From Promerops cafer (Eukaryota > Chordata > Aves > Passeriformes > Nectariniidae), in contig VZSE01008792.1 of NCBI GenBank assembly GCA_013398275.1, forward strand, positions 103,702 through 167,701: DNA of 64,000 nt, written 5' to 3'. Every line of letters begins with the position of its first letter. Position 1 is the first letter of the stretch. A model generated the notes under the pieces. That model saw only the letters and a program-made list of their open reading frames with translations, made no database searches and was not told where the DNA came from. A program made the position numbers and the translations under genes. Positions 46,946-59,882 of the stretch are shown in pieces.

Positions 46946-49150
46946 GGATTAGTTGAGTGTGTCCCTGTGGGACCACAATCTGACTTTAAAGAATCCATCA
47001 ATGAGAGAAAACAGATGGAGCAGAGATGTTTGCCAGCTCATTGCCCCGAGATGGAAAACACAACTGGCTATTCTCCCACAGCCCACAGACCTGGAAAGAG
47101 AGAAGGACATCGGGCAGGGCTTGTGGAAAACTGTCCCCATTCAGGAGCCAGTTCTGGTTGAAGAATTTATCATTCCAGTCTCCTCTCCTATTGCTGTACA
47201 GGGTGAAGACCTTGGAGAGGACAGCTCAACTTTGCATGGTGAGAGAAAACTCCCCAAAACTGAAGCCCTGTGTAGAACCTCTGTTAAGACCTAAATTTGC
47301 CTTAAACACCACTGGAGAGGCCCCTACCTGCATTTGGGAACAGCAAGAGCACAAACTAGTGCCAGGCCTGTTGTCCCCACCAGGAATTTCTGATGCTGAA
47401 GGGTGAAGGTCTGGAGGATCCTTAAAACTTCTTTCAAACATTTCTTTTGGGTTAAAAACCATAATGGAAAAAGACAGGAAAGCTTGGATGTGCTGATTTT
47501 CGCTGTGCCTCTTTCAAACCAGTAGAAAACCAGAGTCTCCATAACCCAGGAGGAGATTCTTTGGGACAAACAACTTTGGACAGGTACATGCCTTGAATAT
47601 TGGAGTACACTGGAATCCAGCTTGCCAGGTGCCTTGAAAGGCACTGGAAGCTTCAAGAGGAAGAGCAGAGAAACACACAGGAGGCAGCTCTTCCCAGGAA
47701 CAAGCTCTGCCCTGGTACCAGACAATTAAAAGTTGCTTCGTAGCAGGAAACACAACTGGCAGAAGGGGAAAGAAAGAAGAGGGATTTGTGCTGCTGAGCA
47801 AAGAGAATGATATCCCTGTGTTCCCTGGCTAATGAAGCGAAAAGAGGCACCTCCAAGTTGTAACTCAGCACTGGAGTGTTTTGAAGAGGCTTTTTTCTCT
47901 AGTGGCAACACAGAGCCTTTGGTCCCTAAAGTTCAGAACGGAATCTGCCTGTATTCCCCACTCTCCTCCCCAGCCCTTCATGGCTGAGGCACTTTTTCCG
48001 AGCCTCTCACAAACATGTCCAATTTAGGGTGCATCTGACAAGTGAAGAAAAATCTTCACAAACCTCAAATCCAGTCATTCTTTGGGTTATTTTTTTCCTT
48101 TTCCCGAAGTTAAGAGATCTGATGGAGTTGCAGTAGGAAAAACAATTCACCCCAGAGCAAGGTGGCTGTTGGTACTTGAACCTTCCCACACAAACAGCTT
48201 TCACAGCTTTGTGTGCACAGGCATGTGTTTACACTGGTCAAATTGTCCAAAATGCTTTGCTAAGGCCTTGGAGCAGCAAGTTCCACAGCTTAACTAGACC
48301 TCATGTGCAGGAAAAAGTATTTTTCCTGTATTTCCTACTATGAAAGTCTTAACTTCCACACAATGTTTTATTTGAAAGAAAACCAAATAAAAGGTTATGT
48401 AGAAACAATCTGTTTTCTTCACTTCCGAATATCAAACCCCCTCCTGTTTGCACTGCTGAGAGCTGGGTCAGGTACCCCACACAATCAGAGAATTCCACAT
48501 CATGGCAAAAACCACACCCAGCCATCGGAAAAGGCTGGTGGGGCTGCCCATGACCCCAAATTCAATCAGCAGTCCCACGTATCTTTGGGTTGCACCTGCT
48601 CCCTCCACAGCCCACTTCTGAAGGCTCCACTCTTGTGGGGTCGGTGTTTCCTTTCACAATCTTGCAGGATGCAGGTGTAGCTCCAGCGTTTTCCCCCAGT
48701 TCCCACAAGTTTCAGAGGATTTTTCAAGAGCTGCTCTCCCAGGCACCTCGCCTGGCTCAGCCCCTCCAATGCTCCTGGCCCTGCTGCAGCCCTGGAGCTC
48801 GGATCCTCCTTGTGAGGTTCCTGTGCTGTTCAACCAGCTGCCCTGCTGGTGGCTCTGACCTGCACTTCAAGGGCTTCCCAGGGGATGAATCTGCTTCACT
48901 ACGGCCCATTGTGCCTGCTGCTCCAGCCAAGTCTTCAAATGTTCTGTTCCAGTGCAGCGAGCCGCTGCAGGAAGGGCTGGAACAAGCCTTCAGGGGAAAT
49001 TTAAGCTACAGGCAAGCACCTGCCCATGCATTCCCCAGTCTCTCCTGGTGTTTCCCCAGGTCAGCCCCTGAAACCAGGACACATCACCATCTGCATCGTC
49101 CCACCAGGAGGAGATCTGAACCGACAGGATTTGCTGATTCTGGGGAGGTG

Positions 49151-49224
49151 GCAGGACAGTCAGGGACACAGCAGGACAACCAGGGACAGGGCAGGGCAGC
49201 CAGGGACACAGCAGGACAGCCAGG
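49151..49224. repeat. Short 20-bp tandem repeat, GCAGGACAGCCAGGGACACA type
   Basis: About 3.7 units of 20 bp with a few substitutions, lying inside a long open frame (48590-49402) that I do not regard as a gene. Confidence 0.85.
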
Positions 49225-50265
49225 TGTTGGGCACATCTGTCTTGGCCTCGCTGCAGTGGCTGTGTTCTCCGGCCCACACAGATCCATGTGCTCCCTGGAG
49301 CTCCTCGAGCCCCCTGGACACGGCCAGGGAAGGAGAGGGGAACAGGCAGTGTCCCTCAGCCTGTCTGACTGCTCCACCTGCTCCAGGAGTTCCTCTGCTT
49401 GAGCCAAGGGCTGGGATGGCCCTGGGCTGTCTGTCACTGCTCCCCATGCTCTGCTTGGCAGCTCAGCCTTGGACTTGCAGGACCTGGGCACCTGCCTGGC
49501 AAGGGCTGCAGTGGCACCGATGCCACGTGACTTCCTCCATCCACCTTCTTCCACCCCACCAAACCCAAGGGCTGCACATTCAACTCCAGACAGCAGAAAA
49601 GTGACCCCACCCTCCATGTATGAAACCCATCCCACCTTTCTGCAGCACCTCTTTCAATGAACAAAGCTCTCCAGGAAAAGAAAATGCCTTGATGGGGACA
49701 TGGCCCAGAGACTGGAAAAGCCCCAGAATCTACAGCACAAGGGGTCTGTGTGAACCACGGGGGCTGCAAGGGAAGGGCTGTTTGGAAGATGGATCGAGCT
49801 GGTTTAGCTGTGTTGAGCCTTCCTGCTCCATCTCCAGAGCTGGATCAGGATGTGCTCCTACAAACCAGGAGGGCTTTCAACAGCAGGGATTGTGAGACTC
49901 TGAGACAGTCTAAAACCAGCTCAGAACAAAACTGACAGGGAGGAAGACACAAAATCCACATATTTTGATTCCTTAAGAGTGCAGTGTTTTCTCTGAAGGC
50001 CTGATTTCACTGGGGCTTTCTCATGAAAGCCCCTGCACCATTCCTTGCTCCTGCTGAAGGACCCCTGCGTGTTCCACCCCAATCCAAGCAACATCAGCCA
50101 CAGACACAGCACATTATCCTGGAGCCTGGTGGGAACATGTCATGGTGGAATTAATAACACTTCTTGTGCTCCCCTGTGACTCAGAGCGCCACATTTATGT
50201 GCAGGTCTAGAGTTCCACACAACAGCAGGAATGTCCCTGCCTCACACCCTACCCAGAGCACCTTG

Positions 50266-50300
50266 TAAAAACAAACAAACCAACCAACCAACCAACCCCC
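50266..50300. repeat. (CAAA)n/(CAAC)n tetranucleotide run
   Basis: AAACAAACAAAC passes into CCAACCAACCAACC, a compound microsatellite. Confidence 0.9.
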
Positions 50301-52180
50301 TTAAGGTGAAAATCCAACAAAGTAAAACAAGCTCGACTGGGAGGAGAACATGGCAATGGAAACACTTTGCAATAAACCCTGGAAGTCCCCACGCTGCTCT
50401 GACAGATTGTGGATAAGCTGGAGAGAAAAATAATAAAAATAAACCCACAGAACTGTAAAGGTCACATCTATAGCCGTGCTCTGGATCAACAGTGGCTCCT
50501 CACACCTCCCACCTTGGATGTGTTTCTCCCTAAGCCATCCTTCTTACAAGTCTGGAAGATGGACAGCAGCACAGGGAAGCACAAACCACTTCTGCCCTCG
50601 GAGACGTGCTGGGATCACAGCTTTCCTCTGCCTGACCTCAGTCACTGCCTTCAAGCCCATGTGCCTCAGATCCTCCTGCCCCTGATCCAGAGAATCCCAC
50701 TGCCCAGCTGCTCCAAAGGCTGCACCTGCTGACCACCCCAAGAAGTGCCCAGCTCCTCCAGGCTGGAGGAGCTGAGGCCCTTCCCTCCCCTCCGGAGGCA
50801 GGGAAAGCACTGCAGCACCGTCCCTCTCTCTGTGAACACACACGACAGCCCAAGCAGGATCCCTGCTGTCCTCCTATTACAGGGAAATCACACTCCAGCC
50901 TCACAAGCTCCATTACTCCTGCGTATCGTATAATTAAATTCTATTTGCTGGTTACCTCACAGCACGGCTGCAATTCTTCTGCATCTGAGGCGTTTTAAAA
51001 ATATTTCTGATCTTCAGCGTCTATTTCATTTTTCCTCTCCTTGGCAACTCTCAGCCATCTCTTTTAGCTGCCTTCCTGCCTGTGAGGTGGGAAGGGGCAG
51101 GAGACCTGCTGTGACCAGTCCATGCTGTGCTGTGTCCTCTCCAAGATGAAAGAGATCAGTGACGTGAATGAGTTATCTTAGGGCAGACCCACAGCACAGG
51201 TTAATCCCCATTTCCTTCTCAGATATCCAAACTTGAATTACTTCCCAGGAATTTGAATGGGAGCTGAGGTTCCTAAACATCTTGGGGAACCTTATGGGGG
51301 TGTTGCCAAACTACCACAGATGAATAAACTGGCCAAGGAAGAAGCAATTCCAGGCTAATCCCAGTTGGAGGTGCATTTTCTGCAGTCCCTGCTCCTCCCC
51401 TTCTGTTCAAACTTTCTGAAGAGCTCTGGTGCTAAAAGGAAGGGGCAGCGTGAGAACAGGTCCCAACCCTCCACCAAGGAACAAGGAACAAGGCACCAAT
51501 TACAGGGAGGGAGAGGAAGCTGTAAGATTTAAGGGATTATCTCAGCACCACATTCCCATCCCTTTCTGCTTTGATTGAGGTATTGAGGTTCAAGCGCGCT
51601 GGCAGGGAAGGCTTTGGCCACACTCAGCAGGAGAAGAAAGGAAAGTGAGTGGGCAAATCTCAGGCTGCGGGGGGCTGATTGCTGCCCAGTCCAGACCATG
51701 TTCCTTCCATGTCCCAGTGGGAGCAGATTGGGTCCCACCACGAGGAACAAATCCATCTCCCAGGCCATGCAGGTATCCACAGCAGCAGCCTCAGGCTGGG
51801 GTGCTTCAGCTCACCCTGCCCAGCTCCAGAGAGGACCCCAAAGACACTGAGCATCCACAACAACGCCAGGCTGCAGCATTCAGCCTAAATCTTTACTCCT
51901 GTGATACTTGTGTCTCATTACCATCCCTCTCCCCTTTTTGAGCATTTTCAGTTTCCTAATTGACCTGAAAACTCATGGATTCTGCAACTGGCCCCACTAG
52001 CTGGGTCTTCGTGCTGCATGGCTTTGCCAGCCCTGCTCAGCTGCCTCAGCTGAAATCTCTGTAGTTCACACCACCTGAAACCCTCCTTCCACCTCTACAG
52101 GTGAGATTAGCACAGCTGAGGGGTGGGAAGGTAAACCAGGGATGATGGGTATGAGGGGAGGACCAAAGCTGGCACATGTG

Positions 52181-52478
52181 GCAGGGATCTCCCCATCCAG
52201 CAGCAGGGATCTCCCCCACCCAGCAGCGGGATCTCCCCACGCAACAGTGGGATCTCCCCACCCAGCAGCAGGATCTCCCATCCAGCAGTGGGATCTCCCT
52301 ATCCAGCAGCAGGATCTCCCACATCCAGCAGCAGGATCTCTCCCACCCAGCAGCAGGATCTCCCATCCAGCAGCGGGATCTCCCTACCCAGCAGCAGGGA
52401 TCTCCCCACCCAGCAGCAGGATCTCCCTACCCAGCAGCAGGGATCTCCCTACCCAGCAGCAGGATCTCCCACCCAGCC
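52181..52478. repeat. Minisatellite of about 21 bp, GGATCTCCC-ACCCAGCAGCA type
   Basis: 14 units of 19-23 bp with substitutions and one-base indels, so frames drift between units. Purely repetitive, with no coding signal. Confidence 0.92.
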
Positions 52479-52692
52479 GTTCCCCTCCTTGTGCCATGCC
52501 CTGACCAAAACCAGCCCCTGCTCGGGGCTGACTCGAGGCACTGGTGCCTTTTGCACCCTCCCTGCCGACCCCATCAGTGCACACAGCTCCTGCTGCCAGG
52601 GGGGCATTTTCCCAGCATTGGCCATAACTGGGATGATCTGTGGAAACAGCTCCCCTGCTTCCCCTGCGCTGCTCCCCGAGCACTCTCTCAAT

Positions 52693-52742
52693 CCCATTAA
52701 AAGTAATGGGGTGAGATTGTCCAGCCCATTACTTTCAATGGG
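52693..52742. repeat. Inverted repeat of a CCCATTA...TAATGGG palindrome
   Basis: Two 18-bp arms (52693-52710 and 52725-52742) are reverse complements with one mismatch, separated by 14 bp. Each arm is itself nearly palindromic (CCCATTA-4 bp-TAATGGG), so the CCCATTA word occurs four times in 50 bp. It could form a hairpin or offer paired homeodomain sites. Confidence 0.75.
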
Positions 52743-53537
52743 TTAGTTTCAGCCAGACAGCCTACAGCTCCCATATCCTCCAAACAGCCAGCAGAGGAGC
52801 TCCAAAACTCCCCGTTTCATTAGCACATCGTGTATTCCAGCTTGCCAGGGCTTAATTGGAAAGAGAGCCAAGCCTGTGTTAAGGTTTGCTAATTGCTGCA
52901 GGAGAGACATGAGCACTCCTTGCACCACTGATGATTATTTCCTTGCTCAGCAATTTTGGGTTCTCCGAGGTGTGAGATTTTATGAAAATAGTCCAAGTTA
53001 AAAAAAAAAAAGAGAGACATAAGCAAACACAGCCACAGGAGAGGGACTTTATAGAGTGGTTGTGTGCTCCAAGATTCTGCTGGGCTTGCTGGTGCTGGAG
53101 GGGAAATACTATTGCCAGGAAGAAACACTGGTCTTGCAAAAAGCCAAGTGAAAATCGTATATTTAAGATGCATCACAAGAGCTGCAGTTTGAGCCTTTCT
53201 GAACTGTAAGTCCAATAATCCACTGAGGGCAGAGACAGGCCAAAAATCAAACCACTTTACTTCCAAGACAGTTTGGTATTACAAGATGCTCAGAAAGCTG
53301 TACAGCCAAACACCTTTCTTTGGGAGCTGCAGAAATCCCATTTCTGGTCTGATTTCTGACCTCGCCTTCTGCTCCAGGTATATAAAAGCCTGTCAGGACT
53401 TGATCATGTAAAGCCACGTGCCCTGTTACAGCCAGGGAAGGGACCTATTAGGGATGTACATAATGATGTATCCGGGAGACTGAAATAATGGCATCTCAAC
53501 AGCTGGCTAAAAGAAGTGGGAAGAGCTGAGTAGTTAA

Positions 53538-53640
53538 ATCACAGAATATCCTGAGTTGGAAAGGACCCAGAAGGATTGAGCTGAACTCCTGGCTCTGCAC
53601 AGGACACCCCAAGGATCCCACCAGGTGCTTGAGAGTGTTG
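53538..53640 (-). mobile_element. CR1 LINE fragment, second subfamily, short
   Basis: AAATCACAGAATATCCTGAG, then GGAAAGGACCCAGAAGGATT and CACCCCAAGGATCCCACCAG, after which similarity stops. Confidence 0.82.
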
Positions 53641-54187
53641 ACAAATGGTTGATAAAAATCTCCTCTGACCATAAACCACCAGGAAGCTGCTGCTGACACT
53701 CACAGCCAAGTGCTGGAAGCTTCCAGCCCAGCCTGGACTTTCCTTGCCTCTGAGCTGAGCCAAGAGCAGATGAGGAAGTGCAGCTCTCCTGCACCAACCC
53801 CTGCGAGGTCTCTGGTGGCCCCAGGGGCTCAGGGCCGTGCCCTGTTGTGGTGTTGGGTCTCTCTGCTGCCTCTCCAAAGCCATTAGAGGGGTGATGTTCC
53901 AGCCCTGTCCAGTCCAGGACAGATGGTAATAAATTTTTCAGTGGCTGGAGCAGAGTGCAGCAACTGTGTGATTAGCATCTTTTTCTCCACTGCACACTTC
54001 ATCTGTAAACTGAGATTAAATACCTGGAGGAAGAAAGCTGCAGGAAAAGGGAACTTTAATATGTTTTCACTGCAGAGCTCCCACGAGTGAGTAAACAGCT
54101 CAGATCCAAGGTTGGGGCTCATGGGGCAGGGAGCTTTCCCCATGTGCAGAGAAGTTATCCACCTTTCATGAAGGTGCTCTGTTAGAA

Positions 54188-54500
54188 CCATGGAAAGGAT
54201 GGGTTGGAAGGGACCTTAAAGATCACCTCATTCCATCCTCAGGGACACCTTCCACTGTGCCAGGCTGCTCCAAGTCCCTTACAACCTGGCCTTGGACACT
54301 TCCAGGGATCCAGGGGCAGCCACAGCTTCTCTGGGCACCCTGTGCCAGGGCCTCCCCTTCCTCACAGGGAAGGATTTCTTCCCAATATCCACCCTAACCC
54401 TGCTCCCATCAGTGGGAGCCATTCCCCCTTGTTCTGCACTACCCTCTCACTCGGCTGTACCTCAGGATTCTCCTGACTGGAGCAGTTGGCCTCTGAGCAG
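54188..54500 (-). mobile_element. CR1 LINE fragment
   Basis: CATGGAAAGGATGGGTTGGA, then CCAGGGATCCAGGGGCAGCC and AAGGATTTCTTCCCAATATC. The CCATGGGCAGG piece is deleted after TTCCATCCTC. Confidence 0.88.
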
Positions 54501-55237
54501 CACTGTGAGGAGCAGCAGGGTCTGCAATCCCCTCAAAGTGAACAAGGGGAGCAGAACCGCTCCATTACCTGCCTGGCTTTGAACTCTCAACTCATTTAAA
54601 CCCAACAAAACCTATTCCAAACGCCTGTCAAGCCTCACCGACCTCCCTCGCCTGCAACTTCACCCAGAGATAAAACAAGGGAATGAATTTCATGAATCGC
54701 ATGGGAGATGAGGAATGGTGCCTGCTGTTGAGAAAGAAGGAATCATCACCTACAATTTCAGCAACCATCAAAACATTGCTCTTCATCACTGTAACACGAG
54801 TGCCAGGGCAGTGATGCTGATAGGGCACCTCAGGTGGTGAGCGCATCACAATTTTTAAAAATATAAACCACAACACTTAACAAAAAGTCACACACACAGA
54901 GAAAAACCACCACACTTTTTGTTTTGGAGTGCATCTGACTGATAGCCGTAAGAGTGGTGTCAGGGCTTGTGAGCCATCCTTCCCAATCCCAAAAAATAAC
55001 TGACTCTGCACCCCCCAGCTGTTGTACCAAGCTTTCATTTAGCTCACATACAGATGTGACCAGGGCATCCTGCACATAACCCACTCCTTGTGGGAGATAT
55101 TGTCTGCTCCAAGGGGGAAAGACAATGAGATTTGAATGCTCTGGCTGCACTTGTGGGAAAATTTTTTTCAAGCATGTTCTTGCCTAAAGCAAAATTCCAA
55201 CATGCCCAACAGACAGAGCTGCAGGCCAGGGAAATAT

Positions 55238-55435
55238 CATAGCATAGTTTGGGTTGGATGAAAGCTTAAAGCCCATCCAGCGCCACCCCCTGCTATGGGC
55301 AGGGACACCTTCCACTAGCCCAGGGTGCTCCAAGCCCCGTCCAGCCTGGCCTTGGACACTTCCAGGGATCCAGGGGCAGCCACGGCTGCTCTGGGCACCC
55401 TGTGCCAGGGCCTCACCGCCGTCACTGCCAGAACT
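55238..55435 (-). mobile_element. CR1 LINE fragment
   Basis: ATCATAGCATAGTTTGGGTT to GTGCCAGGGCCTCACCGCCG. 5'-truncated within the TCACAGGGAA block. Confidence 0.87.
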
Positions 55436-56321
55436 TCTTCCTTGTAGGCTGATATTTCCCTTTGCTGTTCTATCTGCAAACAGCTCTAAGCCACTTTCCC
55501 CATTCCTGCCCATGCTCTCTGCACGGGGAGCCAGGGCAGCCAGGCTCACCCAGCTGACCTGCCCTGAATTCCCAAGGAGCAGCAGGATCCGTGTTTGGAG
55601 CGCTGATGGATGGGCATGCCCCACCCACCTTTCACAGGACATTATATGCCACTGCTGTAATCAATAATGTATTATTTCCTCTGTGTTTTATATCCTCGTG
55701 TTTATTATGTGTAAATAGGGATTTACAGTGATCTGAGCGTGTTCATTTAATGCAGCTGACACCCTGCATATGAGATCTGCCAGCCACCCCTCGGGACCTG
55801 CGTGGAAATGAAACAAGGCTTCTCCCACAAAGCCTTCTTTTCCAAAGAAATGGGCAAAGAAAGGAAGAAAAAAGTGAATAAAACAAGGCCAAGGTAGAGA
55901 GATCAGAGCCTGTGCACATGGAATGGAACGCAGAATGAGTGCCAGGTCTGGGATTCAGAGTCATGCTGGCATCACTGTGAAAAGGACGTCAAACACTGCT
56001 CTCATCTCAAGTCCAAGGTGCTGCTTCCACGAGGAAAAAGAAGGTTGGGGTGGGGGGAGAAACTTCCCCTTGAAAGGCATTGGAACACCTATGCAAAGTT
56101 CCTTCTTATTTGATCTCGGGCACAAAGAGCAGAACAGAAGCATATCATCCTTTGCAGCTAAAATGAAAAAATAAAGAGGACTTTTATCCCAGATCCATTT
56201 ATCTCAGGTAATAAATTCTGCTCCTGCCTGCAGCCAGTCAGTATTTTCCAGGTGGGTAACTTTCTCGCTGGAAAAATGAACAAAGCAATCAAAATAATTT
56301 GCTAATTCATTTCATACTCTC

Positions 56322-56344
56322 TTTTTTTTTTTTTTAAAAAAAAA
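56322..56344. repeat. T14-A9 homopolymer junction
   Basis: Fourteen T directly followed by nine A, a self-complementary homopolymer pair. It is prone to length error and hairpin formation. Confidence 0.9.
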
Positions 56345-57884
56345 CCACCACCTAAACTGCAACTTAAAACAAACCAGAATAGCCTGGTGTGTTGTGTCAA
56401 TGTTTTGTTCAACAAATATCAAAGCAACACTGAAATTCTTAATTGTCTCTTAGGAGATCTTAAGACACCTCCAGAAGTTACACGGCACTTCCCAGCAGGA
56501 AGGCGACACCGCAGCTGGAGTGAACAGCCACGTGTGCTTCCTATAGGATGGCAGCAGCCTGGAGGTCTCCTTGCCCCTTTTGGGAAGTGCCTCTGCCTGT
56601 CGTGACAGCAGCTGCAGCCTGTCCATCCTGGGATCCCATCACCTTTGGGAGGAGAGGACATGATCCTGCTCCCGCCTTCCCAGTGAAGCCACCAGATAAA
56701 ATGAAGCAACCTGACCCGTCCCCGGCACGTTCTCAACCCTGACCAACGGAGCAGCTCAGCAGAACAGTGGAGCACACCCCTGGGAAATACAGGGCCTGAG
56801 CAGCTTTGCTGTGCCAGGTTACCCCAGCATGCCCAACGTGTGCCTTTCCCAACATCTGTGCCCTATCTCGTGTCTTCTCAAGCTCATCTTGGTGCATTCA
56901 GCCAAGGAAAAACACGGCTCTGCACCAGAAACAAACCCTTTAGGATCAATCTTCCCTTCTGGCTGTGCCAGAGCCTCCTCGTGCAGCCTGGTCTGTATTA
57001 TTTACTCATCTGTGTTATTTACTCCCAGCTTAGCTGGGAAAGAGCAGCCACATCCTTCTCCTGCTCCTGGGAGGATGTGGGGACCACGTTTCTGTCACAC
57101 AGGAGACTTTCTGCAGCACTACAGAGGAGCAGGAGCCTCTCCTCACTCCCTGAGCTCATCTGCCTCGCCAGGCTCCTGCACCATTAAACAGCTGCCACGT
57201 TCCACCTCAGAACTTCTTGCAACTCAGCAGAAAAAAGGAAAAAAAGGAAAAGAGAGGAAAAAAAAGGAGACCTAGCAGAAAAAAAATAGATAAGTACCAT
57301 AAAACACTGGAGAAAACAGACAGGCCCCCATTGGTCAACAGCTGTGCACTGCTGTGGCATCGTCCTCACTAGAAGACACTGCATTAGGGGAAGCAATGAT
57401 CATCATCATTAAATGCCTTGATGGAACTCAGGCATCTGGTTTGCAGCATTTAGCTGATGAAATAAATAAGGGTGCTTTTGGCAAACACACAGGGAGCAAA
57501 CATGAGAGGATCACAGATGCTGGAGGGATTCCAGCTTCCCTAATAGTGTCCTTGCCTTTTGCCAGCTCAGGGACTTCCCAGAGGAGAGTCCTGCAGCACG
57601 TGAGGGCACTCACACCACTGCCAGAAGGCTCTTTGGGCAGGCAGATCCCATCACCGAGGGCACTCAGCCCTCCTGGTGGGGCAAAAGAGACAATAATCTG
57701 CATTAAAGCCTGACAGACATGCAGAGACTCAATGGCTCAACTGGAAAACCTGCTGCTCCCATATCCTCAGCCCTGAATGCTGAGGGATGGATCCACAGGG
57801 CTCCCTCAGGAGGAGATGAGCAGAGTTCTGGTCACCCCCTGCCATCTGCCCAGATGAAATACCCTTGTTTGGGACTCACTTGCT

Positions 57885-58050
57885 GTCTGAGGAAACTCCT
57901 CCTCATCCCTGGAAGTGTCCAAGGCCAGGTTGAACGGGGCTTGGGGCAACCTGGTCTGGTGGAAGGCGTCCCTGCCCATGGCAGGGGGTGGAATGGGATG
58001 GTCTCTAAGTTCCCTTTGAACCCAAACCATCCTGGGATTCTCCAGTCCTG
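57885..58050 (+). mobile_element. CR1 LINE 3' fragment
   Basis: GGAAGTGTCCAAGGCCAGGT through GTGGAAGGCGTCCCTGCCCA to AACCCAAACCATCCTGGGAT. Confidence 0.88.
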
Positions 58051-59832
58051 TGGGTATCCCACAGGGAATTGCACTATCAGCCCTGCCTGCAGCGAGGACA
58101 GAAGGCTGCCCCCTCCTCCATCTACACTTGGAGCAAGTCATTACTCTGCAGACCAGCTGCCCCTTCTTCATTCCCATCCCAGGGATGCATCTCTGATCTG
58201 CAGGACTGCTTTGGATAACGCACCAGTGCTCAGCACCTGGCCCGTCCTATCATGAAAAGGTTGCACAGCCCCAGAGATGCCCATTTCCCCTGTTTCTGTC
58301 TCTGGATGGCTTTTTACTTCTGGCTAAACTGCAGCTGCAGGACAGCCTCAGTGACAGATTGGGCCGTGTGATGCAGTCCCTGCACGTTGACATTAGAAAT
58401 GGTTATGACTTACATGAAATAGCTGAACACAATTCTCATTGCCATCTATTTCCACCCCTCTTCCTTCAAAGACAGCAAGTGAGAGACACAGAGCAAGTCT
58501 AGAGGGATAATAAAGACACCAGGATCCAGTTCTTGCCCTGCACATTATGTTAGGGCAGCTGAGGTTCAGGAATGCAGCTGGATTTATAGCAGATCAAGAC
58601 AGTGTCTTTCACCTCAACATTCCATAATCATCCTCCCAGGGAATGGCAGAAACATCTCCCTCCCTTCCACAGCCAAAGGAAGTAGGACTGGGCACAGAGG
58701 ACAGCTGTCCACTCCACACAGACCCCAAGACCCCCTTCTTGGGCAGAACACAGGAATAACTTTGGAAGGAGGAGACAGAGTTCCTTTGTAAAGGAGGGCT
58801 GGTAGGTTCCCTAAGGAACATGGAGAAATGCCAGGCCTCCCTCCATCACAGCATCAGAGCAGAGCAGGGAAGGTTTTCCCCGGACTACAGGACACAACAC
58901 AGTGGCATCCTGAAGGCCTTAAAATAGATATTCCCTCAGCAAGCTTTACATGGCCTGGGTGACAGGGTGGGGAATAAACTGGTGACCACATCATCCCCTG
59001 GCATTCCATGGGCTGGGATATTCCCTTGTCTGCAGCCAGCAGCAGGCTGGTGAGACTGGTGAGAACGTGGTGCAGCAGCCAAGAGGCTGGAGGGAATGGG
59101 ACAGACCTGCTGACATTCCCAAGGTTTATCCCAGTACTGCCAGCCCTGGCGGGAGAGTTTCATCACTCGGAGCTGTGTGGGATGGAGTGCAGGAAGCCCA
59201 TGTTCTTTTAAAGTCACATCAGGCTCCACACCTTAGGGAAAGTCTTTGGAGAGAAGTTTATCCATCATCAGAAGGCAGAGGTGACATTTCAGGGAGATAC
59301 AGGCAACGTCACAGCCCTGCCAGGCCACGGAAAAGAGCGGGATTAATGAGTTTGAATGTCTCACCTCAGCGGGACCCCAACACCTTCCTGCTCTCAAAGC
59401 TACCAACAGAGCGAAGCACACGTCAGGAACTGCCTGCTGCAGACAGTGACCCCCAAAATCCACCCCCAGCCCCTCCTCACAGACACCTTTTCCTACAGAA
59501 AACACCTCCCAGAGCACTTATGCTTCTCCTATCAGACTCCCACACACTGGCAGCTGCCCCCCATCTCAACATGTGACCAGCCCGAGGGAACAGCAAGGTC
59601 TTGGATAAATTTAGGGCTGGATTATAGCCCAGCTGACTGTGACTAACCTTCCGAAATGAAGGTCAGTGCTGCTACCTTGGGATGTGGTTTTCTTCCATTT
59701 ATTTCTTGATGGGAAAGCGATGGAGAGTGTAATTACTGCTGTACTACCGCACGCAAGTTGTGAATGTCCTAGAGCAGGGAAAATGAAGATTTGGATACAA
59801 GTTCTGTGCGAAGAGGGGGAAAGAGGGATGTT

Positions 59833-59882
59833 AAACAGTTGGAAAAGGGGTGTTCAACAGTCAGAAAAGGGGTGTTCAACAT
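59833..59882. repeat. Two-copy 22-23-bp tandem duplication
   Basis: AACAGTTGGAAAAGGGGTGT is followed by AACAGTCAGAAAAGGGGTGT and a partial third start. Recent slippage duplication. Confidence 0.8.

Noticed and set aside
48180..48400. Phrases resembling an ancient CR1 (GTTCCACAGCTTAACTAG, GGAAAAAGTATTTTTCCTG)
   Set aside because: Suggestive of an old LINE fragment, but too diverged to place ends or strand with confidence.
48590..49402. 270-codon plus-strand ORF
   Set aside because: No recognisable domain; contains a 20-bp tandem repeat (49151-49224). Compositional openness is the simpler reading.
52142..52746. Ser/Pro/Gln repeat ORFs
   Set aside because: Direct translation of the 21-bp minisatellite, with frame drift from indels.
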